Source: Planctomycetota bacterium (GTDB taxonomy: Bacteria > Planctomycetota > Planctomycetia > Pirellulales > PNKZ01). Taken from it: DNA of 64,000 nt. A model generated the notes under the pieces. It saw only the letters and a list, made by a program, of their open reading frames with translations, had not been told where the DNA came from and ran no database searches. Position 1 is the stretch's first letter. Each line of letters starts with the position of its first letter. Positions 25,780-34,042 of this stretch are shown here, piece after piece. Location of the stretch: assembly GCA_018242585.1 (NCBI GenBank), contig JAFEBQ010000027.1, positions 1 through 64,000 on the forward strand. Direction: 5' to 3'. The position numbers and the translations under genes were made by a program.

Positions 25780-28700
25780 CTATTTCTTCTTCAGCGACAT
25801 CAGGTACTCGACCAGGTCGACCAGATTCTGTTGCGTCAGATTCTTTTGCAGGTCCGACGGCATCAATGACAGCTTCGACTTTTCCATCTCGGCGATTTCC
25901 TTGCGCGGAATCGTCTGGACGATCGCTTCGGCCGTTTTGATCACCACTTCGTTCGGCGTCTCGCTCACCAGAATGCCATTCGCCACGGTCCCGTTCTCGA
26001 GGATCAGGCTGAACTGCTCGAAGTTGTGGCTGATGGCCGCGCTTGGGTCCAAGATCGACACGTACATCGCTTCACGCGACAACTTGCTGCCAATTTCCGA
26101 CAGGTCGGGTCCGACTTCCTTCCCTTCGCCTAGCACCTTGTGGCACTTGGCACAGGTTCCCACAGCCATGAACACCACCTTGCCGGCGCCGCTGTTCCCG
26201 GTGCGACGGACCAGGGTCGAGACCGGCGGCAACGGCTCTTTGTCGGCCGAAGGGGGCAACTGCAAATGCTTGGCCGCCTCGGTGCGAATCGTATCGTCCT
26301 TCGAGCCCAACAATGCGTTGGCCAGCGCGAACTTCAACTCGTTGGCCGGCGGCGTCTTGGTGATCCAGGTCAACAGCCATTGCTGACCAGGCTTGTTGCG
26401 GCCGAGCGCTTCGACCGCCGCCGTCCGCACCGACGCTCCGCGCGGCGGATCGGCCAGCAGAGGCTCGAACAAGACGTTCGTCTTGCCGCTGCCGGCCAAC
26501 CCCACGGCCCGAATCACCCCGGCAGCCTTGGTCTCGTCCTTGTCTCCCATCAAACCGGTCAGCAACCCCGACTCGTTCCAGCGCAGCAACAGCTGAGCGG
26601 CTCGGACACGCAGCGTGTCGTCAGTTTGGCCGGTCAGAATCTCGGCCACGCTATCGCGCGCTTCGCGGACGTTGCAGCGCTCGATCAGCTTGAGCGCCAC
26701 CTCGACATCGGGCTTCTGGGCCAAGTAACGACTGACAACTTGTTTCAGGTCGGACCGCTCCGACAGATCGACGTCGCCCACTCGCAACAGCGCTCGCACC
26801 ACCCGGGCGTCGGTCGCCGGTGAGGCGGCATTGGCGGCCGTCCCGTCAACGATCAGCAACTCGTGCAGGGCCTTGTCCTTTTCGGGTCCGCTCAACATGT
26901 CGAGCGCCCGGAAGTAGCGCGGCTGGTCGGCTTCGCTGGTCGAGGCGTCCTTCAAGATCGCCGTCAGCAGCGCCGGCGTTTGCTTGGCGCGGCTCCGCCA
27001 GACAATGTCGCGCCCGGCCGGCGTGTTCCACTGGTTATCAACGGCCTTGAGCCAGGCATCGAGACAGACGTCCCAATTGCCGTCTGCGCCGATGCCAAGC
27101 GCTTCGAGATACCAACGGTCCTTGCCGTCGTGCTGCTTGGCCAGATCGGCCCATAGCTTCAACGCCAGCTCGTCGGTCGAACCATGCAGAGCAAGCGCCA
27201 GCTCGCGCCGCACCGCCGGACTGGCATCCTTGCGCATCACGAACGTCGCCAGCCCCGAGGCGTCTTTCATCCGCTGTCTGAGCAAGCGAATCCCCGTGAT
27301 TCGCAAATCAATGTTGCCGTCATCGGCCGCCATGCCGGCCAGATCGGCCAATCGCTTCTCCGAACCAGCAATCGCCGCCGAGACCCACAACGCCCGCGCG
27401 CGTAGCCGCGGGTTCTGCTCTTCGCGAAACATCTTGTCGAGCGCCGGCTCGGCCTTGGCACCGAGCTTTTCGAGTGCCGTGAAGCCTAGGTAACGCACCG
27501 ACAGAGCAGGGCTCTTCAGCGCTTCGATCGACCCCTCGGCCGTGCTGACATCGACCTTGGGCGCTTCGTATTTATGCTTGGGCGGGGCCAGACGGAAGAC
27601 GCGCCCGCGGTCGGTGTCGGCCTGGCCGTGGCCGCCGACGCCGGGATCGTACCAGTCGGTGACAAACACCGAGCCGTCCGGCGCCACACACACGTCGGCC
27701 GGCCGGAACCAGCGGTCGCGCGTGCCAACCATCAGATCGACGATCTCGGCCTGGTAGCCTGCGCCGTCCGGCTTGGCCGGATAGGCCCGCACCACATTCG
27801 GGCCGGCGTCGCAGTGGATGAGTTGGTCCCAGAACACCTGCGGCAGCAGCCGGCCTTCATAGACGCAAATGCCCGTCGGCGAGCCGCCGCCGGTGATCAG
27901 CAGATTCGGCACCACGCCGGGATCGTTCAGGTGCCAGTGCTGTTGCGGAATCTCGGCTTCCATGTTCTCGCGCGGGACTTTCCAGCCGGCACCGGTCACC
28001 TGGTCCCGGTAGCCGTAGTTGCCGTACTCCATCACATAGTTGATTCGCACGCCCCGGTTGCCGTCGTCGTCGTTGTCCGATTGCCACACGGTGCCAAACG
28101 AATCGACCGTCAACTCGTAGTTGTTGCGGAAGTTGTGCCCCAAAACCTCGAAGCGGCTTCCGTCAGGGTTGCAGCGGAACGCCATGCCACCCCAGTACGG
28201 CTCGCCGTTGTCGACGACCTCGTTGCCAAAAATGTCCTTGACGATGTTTCCCTGTGCGTCGCAGACTTTTTGGCCCGTGTTGCCAAAGTTCCAATAGTAG
28301 CGCCCGTCGGGGCCGAACAGGAACGTGTGCCCCGAGTGATCGTGCTGGGGCTGGCCCACATTGGTGAACAAGGCTTCCTTGCGGTCGGGCACATCGTCGC
28401 CATTCTCATCGGTAAAGACCCACACGTTGGGCGAGCAGGTGACAATCACCTTCTTGCCCAGTACGCAAATGCCCATCGCCGAGTTGATGTCGGTTCCCTG
28501 GTAGAAGACGGTCGACTTGTCGGCCCGGCCGTCGTGATCGGTGTCATCCAGGATCAGCACTCGGTCCCCTTCAGGACGCTCGCCATTGTGCTTGCGGTAG
28601 TTCATCACCTCGCAAACCCACACGCGCCCGCGGGCGTCGATGTCCATGTTGGTCAGATTGCGAACCATCGGCTCGGCCGCGAACAAGGTCGCTTCGACGC

Positions 28701-30864
28701 CGGCGGCGATGTCGATGCCGGCGATGGCGTCGCCCGGGTCGTGGCTGGCCGTGTCGGCATACGTCTTCAGGAGGTCGGCTGGCGGCGGGCCGTCGAACAC
28801 GACGAATTGCACCTGGGCGGCGGCGCCTTGATTGCTGCCGCCGTTATCGAGTCCGGCCCGCGCGACAAATCGGTCATAGCCTTCCGGCAGATCAAAGGCG
28901 ATGACCGAGGTGGCGTGGGTGCCGATGCCATAGGGGACAAGCTGATTGTTAATCATCAGCGGCCCGCCGTTGCAGTTCAGATTCTTGTTCACGCTCCCCC
29001 ACTGGCAGTTGGCTTTCTTCCACTGCAGCTCGGTCAGCTTCAACTCGCCGCGCGGGCCCACCAGCCGCGGCTCGCCCCAGTCGGCCCAGTCGCACGAGAA
29101 GCTGTTCCCCCCATCGGTGACAACCAGGTACAGCTCGCGCGCGCCGGCCAACGGCGCGTCGATTTGGACGGACAGGCCGGGCGTGCGGGTCGAAACAATC
29201 TCGCTCCGGTGCAGCACCTTGGCTGGCGCGGTGTTCGATTGCTTGGCCGGCGCATCGCTCGCAGCGGGCAGATTCAGCTGCTTGCGAATCGCTTCCCGGT
29301 CAAAGTTCTTGGGCAGCGGCTTCTCGTCCTGGTTCGCTTCCAGGTCTTCGAGCGTGACCGACTTCAGTTCGACGCCATTGGCGGGAACCTGTCCGTGCGC
29401 GATCCAAACGATGGCGTTGAGCACCACCTTCCGGAAGTTCGGGTCACCCCAGTTCCAGTGATTGTGGCCGCCGGTGAAACCGAAGCCGCGCCCGTCGTTA
29501 TCGCGCGTGGCGACCCACATCACGTGTTGCGGAATGCCCTTGGCCACCTCTTCGCGGACCGTGGGGTTGCCGCTGTGCGGGCCATCGGGACGAGTCAACG
29601 TGTCGGGGCCAGGCAGGGCGGTCAAAATCGGCGTCACCCCCTGCATCTCGGGGCGGAAGCGCATGTGGTAGTACCATTCGTCGTTGATGGCGAACGGTTG
29701 CACGCCGCGCGCGACCGGGTGGTCGGGAAACTTCTCGAACTTCGCGGTCCAGTGCGGGTTGACCGACCAATTGGCCTCGAAGTAGCCGCCAATCCAATCG
29801 AGCAGGGCGTTCCCTTCGCGTCCGGCGGGAATCTCGACGGCGTAGTGGATGCAGCCGATGCCGACCCCTTTCTTGGCCAGCGCGTCGACCTGGTCCAGGT
29901 TGGGGGTCACCATGTGGTTCTTGCCACCGTCACAGTACATGACAATGGCGTCGGCCCCGTCCAACGCGTTGGCCTCGGTGGGCCAGCCATTGTGATGAAC
30001 CGAGACATTCCAGTTCGGCTCGGCCCGGCGCAGCTCGCGGGCCAGCAGATCGCAGCCCGCGTTGTGCTCGTGCTGGGCATAGCCGTGGCTCTTCTTGCCC
30101 GCGATGAAGACCACGCGCTTGCCATCGGCCAGGTTGAATTGCCCGCGGGGGCGCGCGGCGCTGGTGGTGTCGGGGGTGCGGATGCGAATGTTGCGGAACT
30201 GGACCAACATCGGCGGGCCGGCGTGCAATTGCAGCGCCAGCAACCCGTCGGACTTGCGGCCGGCCTCGTCGTCATCGGTCACGTCAACCGACAGCAAGCC
30301 GTTCAGCTTGTGGATGATCCGGTTGCCTTGGGCGATGATCGTGTATTCGTTCCAGCCTCCCGCCTTGATCGAGCCCAGCAAGTCAGCCTCGGGCGTGGTG
30401 ACGCCTTGGTTTTCGATATCCTTCTTGCCGCGGACGGTCACCTTGTTGCCGCGCTTGGCCAGGACGCCGCGTCCTTTTTCCTCGTAGAGCGAGCCGGTCC
30501 ATTGGCCGGCGGCGTCGAAGTCACCCTGGTAGCCCTTGATGACCCACTTGTCGACTTCTTCGCTCCGGTATTGAATGCCCGAGTTGCCTCCGACAATGCG
30601 GAACTCGACGCGCAACTCGAAGTCCGCGACCTTCCCCTTGCGCCAGATCAGGAACGTGTTCCCCTTGGTCGGCTTTTCATGGGTGGTTTGGCCGGTGATG
30701 ACGCCGTCTTCGACGCGCCAGAACTCGGGGTTCCCGTCCCAGCCGTCGAGGGACTTGCCGTCGAACAGCGCGGTAAAGCCGGGCTCGGGGGGAGCAGCGT
30801 GCGCTACCACGACGTTGGTGGCCAAGAAAATCAGGGCCAGGATCAAACGTGCGAAACTCCTCAT
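25780..30864 (-). CDS. Giant PVC-type dehydrogenase with DUF1080, ThuA, NPCBM and haem motif
   Basis: 1694 residues with a signal peptide (about 1-23). Order by eye: DUF1080 (about 27-230; TALFDGKSLDGWDG, NSGIQYRS), ThuA-like amidotransferase fold (about 245-505; VVFIAGKKSHGY, MYCDGGKNHM), NPCBM/NEW2 carbohydrate-binding-like domain (about 570-705; YGIGTHATSVI), a PVC-type membrane-bound dehydrogenase propeller (about 725-1140; LTNMDIDARGRVWVCEVMNY), HEAT-like helical repeats (about 1150-1545), and a cytochrome c-like end with CAKCH at 1571-1575. ThuA and DUF1080 relatives act on trehalose-like keto-sugars, so extracytoplasmic oxidation of glycans with electrons passed to haem is a reasonable inference. 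Substrate unknown. No partner gene adjoins. Confidence 0.92.
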   Translation of the reverse strand: MRSFARLILALIFLATNVVVAHAAPPEPGFTALFDGKSLDGWDGNPEFWRVEDGVITGQTTHEKPTKGNTFLIWRKGKVADFELRVEFRIVGGNSGIQYRSEEVDKWVIKGYQGDFDAAGQWTGSLYEEKGRGVLAKRGNKVTVRGKKDIENQGVTTPEADLLGSIKAGGWNEYTIIAQGNRIIHKLNGLLSVDVTDDDEAGRKSDGLLALQLHAGPPMLVQFRNIRIRTPDTTSAARPRGQFNLADGKRVVFIAGKKSHGYAQHEHNAGCDLLARELRRAEPNWNVSVHHNGWPTEANALDGADAIVMYCDGGKNHMVTPNLDQVDALAKKGVGIGCIHYAVEIPAGREGNALLDWIGGYFEANWSVNPHWTAKFEKFPDHPVARGVQPFAINDEWYYHMRFRPEMQGVTPILTALPGPDTLTRPDGPHSGNPTVREEVAKGIPQHVMWVATRDNDGRGFGFTGGHNHWNWGDPNFRKVVLNAIVWIAHGQVPANGVELKSVTLEDLEANQDEKPLPKNFDREAIRKQLNLPAASDAPAKQSNTAPAKVLHRSEIVSTRTPGLSVQIDAPLAGARELYLVVTDGGNSFSCDWADWGEPRLVGPRGELKLTELQWKKANCQWGSVNKNLNCNGGPLMINNQLVPYGIGTHATSVIAFDLPEGYDRFVARAGLDNGGSNQGAAAQVQFVVFDGPPPADLLKTYADTASHDPGDAIAGIDIAAGVEATLFAAEPMVRNLTNMDIDARGRVWVCEVMNYRKHNGERPEGDRVLILDDTDHDGRADKSTVFYQGTDINSAMGICVLGKKVIVTCSPNVWVFTDENGDDVPDRKEALFTNVGQPQHDHSGHTFLFGPDGRYYWNFGNTGQKVCDAQGNIVKDIFGNEVVDNGEPYWGGMAFRCNPDGSRFEVLGHNFRNNYELTVDSFGTVWQSDNDDDGNRGVRINYVMEYGNYGYRDQVTGAGWKVPRENMEAEIPQQHWHLNDPGVVPNLLITGGGSPTGICVYEGRLLPQVFWDQLIHCDAGPNVVRAYPAKPDGAGYQAEIVDLMVGTRDRWFRPADVCVAPDGSVFVTDWYDPGVGGHGQADTDRGRVFRLAPPKHKYEAPKVDVSTAEGSIEALKSPALSVRYLGFTALEKLGAKAEPALDKMFREEQNPRLRARALWVSAAIAGSEKRLADLAGMAADDGNIDLRITGIRLLRQRMKDASGLATFVMRKDASPAVRRELALALHGSTDELALKLWADLAKQHDGKDRWYLEALGIGADGNWDVCLDAWLKAVDNQWNTPAGRDIVWRSRAKQTPALLTAILKDASTSEADQPRYFRALDMLSGPEKDKALHELLIVDGTAANAASPATDARVVRALLRVGDVDLSERSDLKQVVSRYLAQKPDVEVALKLIERCNVREARDSVAEILTGQTDDTLRVRAAQLLLRWNESGLLTGLMGDKDETKAAGVIRAVGLAGSGKTNVLFEPLLADPPRGASVRTAAVEALGRNKPGQQWLLTWITKTPPANELKFALANALLGSKDDTIRTEAAKHLQLPPSADKEPLPPVSTLVRRTGNSGAGKVVFMAVGTCAKCHKVLGEGKEVGPDLSEIGSKLSREAMYVSILDPSAAISHNFEQFSLILENGTVANGILVSETPNEVVIKTAEAIVQTIPRKEIAEMEKSKLSLMPSDLQKNLTQQNLVDLVEYLMSLKKK

Positions 30865-31087
30865 ACGTCAATCTCCGTTGGAATTTGCAAGGCGCTTAAG
30901 AGTGAGCCATTAGACACATGCGCTCAGGGCTATCGAGGACATGCTGATCACTTTGTACAAGTGAGCAGGATTGGCGCAACCGCTTATCGGGCAAGGGTCT
31001 GGGCAACGGGCCTAGGGCAGGTAAGCCATTGAAGATAGTCGGCCCGATAAGGGGAGTCAAATCGTCGCAGGCGGCGTTGCTTGCCGC

Positions 31088-32701
31088 CTAACGCGATTCG
31101 TCTCGGCGAGTTTCGGCTGCGGGCTGATACACCTGGAACGCGCCTACTTGAGTGGCCGTCCAGTCGCGATAGTCGATGAACGATTTTAGTATCGCTGCGG
31201 ACTTTCCGTTCGAATCAAAATGTTCCGGAAGCAGGACGAATAAGTGCTCGACTCGTCCGTGGTATTCGCGACCGGCCAACGTCTCGCGTGAGTCAAAGTC
31301 GGCGAGTGTGACGATCGCCCTTCCTCGCTCGACTTCCAGGGCAAATCCAGGCGCCGGCAAATAAAACAGCACCGCCCGCGACGGATAGCGTTGGTCCGTT
31401 TCATGCAACCAGTCCAGTGCTGGGCGATCGAGCAACAATTGCGTGACGCCGCGTTTTCCAACGAGATCATGTCGGCGCAGGTATTGCCAGCGATTGACAT
31501 AGCTCGCAAGTCCATAACCGACCACAACGACCGCCAGCGCCACGCCAAGCCAGCGCAAGGTCGATGACTTTGTGTTCGCAACCATCGCCACCAGGCCAGG
31601 CAACAGCACCAGCGAAGCTGGCCGCACGTGGCGCGCCTCGCATGAAATCGACGCTCCGACAAAAAGGGCCACGACGAAGAGTGCGACATAAACCACGATC
31701 ATGCTCAACAAGACACGGCGATAAACGCTGCTGCCGGCCGACCGATAGACCGAAACATAAATCGCCAGCGCCAACAAAGCGAGGGGGCCGATGACGGGGA
31801 GCGAAACCTGCCACTGGGGCCACGCGGGTTGCGGTGGTTTGGCCAGAATCCATGAGAGCGCGTCGTCGAGCGACAGGGCCCCGAGCATTGGCGAGACAGT
31901 CGCGAACAACGTGTTGCCGACGGCATGATCTGCGATCCGAAACGTCGGCTGCATGGGCGAGCGGCCGCGCGATAAGAATAGTGCGTAGGCCAGCAGTCCG
32001 GTGATCAAGCATGACGCTGGCCAGCGCAGCCACGCCAGCCGGCGCGACGGCTTTGCGGGTGGCCGCCAGCTCGCAAGCACACTCGCCGCGGCCATGGCCA
32101 GACACAGCACCAGTGCGGAACTCTTTAGAAAGAAGCCCAGCAAAAACGCCGGCGCCAGCAACGCCGCTCGCCAGGCAGCGTCCCGCATCGCCCACAGACT
32201 AATGAGAATCAGATAAGGACTGGCGCCGAACAGCAGAACTTCGCCACCGTTGTACATGCCGAAGGGAAGCGTGCAAAAGCGCTCGCCGGCAATGATGGCA
32301 ACGCTCAATACATTGACCAGTTCCGAAAACTCGAGCGCGCGATAGACCAGCCTCCAACCAATCAGCCCCAACGCAGTGAATAGCGCCGTCGTGACGACAA
32401 TCGCATGCCCAAGAGATATTCCCAGATGAGTCAACAGACCCGGAATCAGATACTGCCCCGGCGTCCACCAGGTCTGAAACCGGCCAATGTCTGTGGCGAT
32501 GTTTTGCGGGTCCGGTTCAACTCCGAAATTGAACGCTGCTCCCTGTTCCATCGATTGCCACACGGCGAATCCCCAGGCGCTATCTGAGTACATTGCCGGA
32601 GCGGCGAGCAGCGCTCCGGCGGTGTACACAACCAGAAAGGTGGCGCAGGCCAGCTCGATCGAGCGGATTGCTCCAGGGCGTCGTACTGCCGGTTCACTCA
32701 T
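31088..32701 (-). CDS. Multi-pass membrane protein, glycosyltransferase-39-like
   Basis: 537 residues from the ATG at 32701 (MSEPAVRRPG), the first start giving a short cytoplasmic head before the first membrane helix; an ATG 11 codons upstream is an alternative. About ten to twelve hydrophobic helices, a first extracytoplasmic loop with YSDSAWGFAVWQSMEQG and FQTWWTPGQYLIPGLL, and a soluble C-terminal third with PALDWLHETDQRYPSR. This is the general shape of lipid-dependent GT-C (GT39/ArnT-like) enzymes, but the acidic catalytic motif is not certain. Divergent from truB with 76 bp between starts. Confidence 0.72.
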   Translation of the reverse strand: MSEPAVRRPGAIRSIELACATFLVVYTAGALLAAPAMYSDSAWGFAVWQSMEQGAAFNFGVEPDPQNIATDIGRFQTWWTPGQYLIPGLLTHLGISLGHAIVVTTALFTALGLIGWRLVYRALEFSELVNVLSVAIIAGERFCTLPFGMYNGGEVLLFGASPYLILISLWAMRDAAWRAALLAPAFLLGFFLKSSALVLCLAMAAASVLASWRPPAKPSRRLAWLRWPASCLITGLLAYALFLSRGRSPMQPTFRIADHAVGNTLFATVSPMLGALSLDDALSWILAKPPQPAWPQWQVSLPVIGPLALLALAIYVSVYRSAGSSVYRRVLLSMIVVYVALFVVALFVGASISCEARHVRPASLVLLPGLVAMVANTKSSTLRWLGVALAVVVVGYGLASYVNRWQYLRRHDLVGKRGVTQLLLDRPALDWLHETDQRYPSRAVLFYLPAPGFALEVERGRAIVTLADFDSRETLAGREYHGRVEHLFVLLPEHFDSNGKSAAILKSFIDYRDWTATQVGAFQVYQPAAETRRDESR

Positions 32702-32777
32702 CTGCAGGTCAAAACTCTCGAAGAACAATCGCATCATCAAGCACGACAATCGTGCCAGATTCGTTACCATTGTAGTC

Positions 32778-33656
32778 ATGAACGCTTCGGAACAAATCGG
32801 GATTCTCAACGTCGCCAAGCCGGCGGGGGTGACGTCACGCGCGGTGGTCGATCGGGTGGGCCGCGCGCTCGGCACTCGCCGCGTTGGGCATGCCGGCACG
32901 TTGGATCCGCTGGCCACGGGAGTGCTCGTCGTGGCGGTCGGCGCGGCCACGCGGCTGGTCGAATATGTCCAGCGGCTTGAAAAGCGCTATCGCGGGACAT
33001 TCTTACTTGGCCGTACAAGCCCGACCGACGACACCGATGGCGAGGTGACGCTGTTACCCGACGCCTTGACGCCGACTCTGGCTGCGATTCAAGCGGCCGC
33101 CGCGGCGCAGGTTGGACGCATCGAGCAAGTGCCGCCGGCCTTCTCGGCCTTGAAGGTTGACGGCCAGCGGGCCTATGCCTTGGCTCGACAGGGAGCAGAG
33201 GTCCAGTTGGCCGCGCGCCCGGTCGACATTCACAGCATCGACATCGTGCGCTACGAGTATCCTGAACTCGAACTCGATGTCCGTTGCGGCAGCGGCACGT
33301 ACATTCGCGCGATCGGTCGTGACCTGGCCCGGGCCGTGGGCTCGGCCGCCGTGATGTCGCAGTTGGAGCGAACCGCGATCGGGGCGTTTCGACTGACCGA
33401 TGCTTGTCCTTGGGCGGAGGTCGAGCGCGACCCGATCGGCCGATGGCTGCTGCCGATCGAACGAGCGGTCGAGGCGTTGCCGCGCGTGACGCTCGACGAA
33501 GAACAAATCCGCCGCGCCCGACTGGGGCAAACCATCGCGCTCGAAGCACCGGCAAATGAAGCGGAACTGGCGGCGTTCGATGCCTCGGGCCGGCTGATTT
33601 CGATCCTGACCCAACGCGAACCCGGCTGGTGGAAACCAGCGAAGAACCTGGGCTGA
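32778..33656 (+). CDS. truB: tRNA pseudouridine(55) synthase
   Basis: 292 residues from the ATG at 32778, which opens the TruB fold (GILNVAKPAGVTSRAVV). Catalytic Asp43 in GHAGTLDPLATGVL, then RYRGTFLLGRTSPTDD and the substrate loop QVPPAFSALKVDGQRAYALAR (given in parts), and a C-terminal domain after LPRVTLDEEQIRRARLGQ. Makes pseudouridine 55 in tRNAs. The frame extends much further upstream but that part is antisense to the membrane protein gene. No rbfA or infB neighbour, unlike many bacteria. Confidence 0.95.
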   Translation: MNASEQIGILNVAKPAGVTSRAVVDRVGRALGTRRVGHAGTLDPLATGVLVVAVGAATRLVEYVQRLEKRYRGTFLLGRTSPTDDTDGEVTLLPDALTPTLAAIQAAAAAQVGRIEQVPPAFSALKVDGQRAYALARQGAEVQLAARPVDIHSIDIVRYEYPELELDVRCGSGTYIRAIGRDLARAVGSAAVMSQLERTAIGAFRLTDACPWAEVERDPIGRWLLPIERAVEALPRVTLDEEQIRRARLGQTIALEAPANEAELAAFDASGRLISILTQREPGWWKPAKNLG

Positions 33657-33670
33657 TCCGAGTAAGACTA

Positions 33671-33849
33671 GCCACAGAGGCGCGGAGACACGGAGCTAAG
33701 CACGGAGATTGAGAAGCACCAATGACCAATGTCCAATGACCAAGGAAACGATCACTATCTTCTTGGTCATTGGGATTTGGTCGTTGGTCATTCATAAACA
33801 TTCATTCCATTCTCCGTGCAGTCCTCCGCGCCTCCGTGCTTCCGTGGCT
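33671..33849. repeat. Dispersed inverted repeat family C, copy C2
   Basis: Left arm GCCACAGAGGCGCGGAGACA at 33671 and right arm GCCTCCGTGCTTCCGTGGC ending 33848, with ACCAATGACCAATGTCCAAT (from 33718) and ATTGGGATTTGGTCGTTGGT inside. With 33850-34042, which holds only hairpins, it fills the 386-bp truB-ftsK gap. Confidence 0.8.
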
Positions 33850-34019
33850 AATCCCCCACGCCGTGCCCCCGCAGGGTTTGCCTAGGCGTTACCCTCCGCA
33901 GCCTCCTATTCGCGCCGACCGGCAATCTCTCCCGCCGGTTTCCGTGGCCACGCCCAGCAGCGCGCAAGCCGAGTGGTAGACTTGGGATGCAAGGTCAGGC
34001 AGCGAGGCCTGACAGGCTT

Positions 34020-34040
34020 CTCGGTCAGAGGGTCTCCGAG
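34020..34040 (+). promoter_or_regulatory. Hairpin around the ftsK ribosome binding site
   Basis: CTCGG (34020-34024) pairs with CCGAG (34036-34040); inside, AGA and TCT can pair around GGG. The Shine-Dalgarno-like AGAGGG (34027-34032) is thus in the hairpin, two to ten bases before the ATG at 34043. It may limit translation; unproven. Confidence 0.35.
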
Positions 34041-34042
34041 CT

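Noticed and set aside
27574-31032. 1152-codon rightward open frame
   Set aside because: Exact antisense of the giant dehydrogenase; high G+C leaves the opposite frame open. No family motif and no ribosome binding site.
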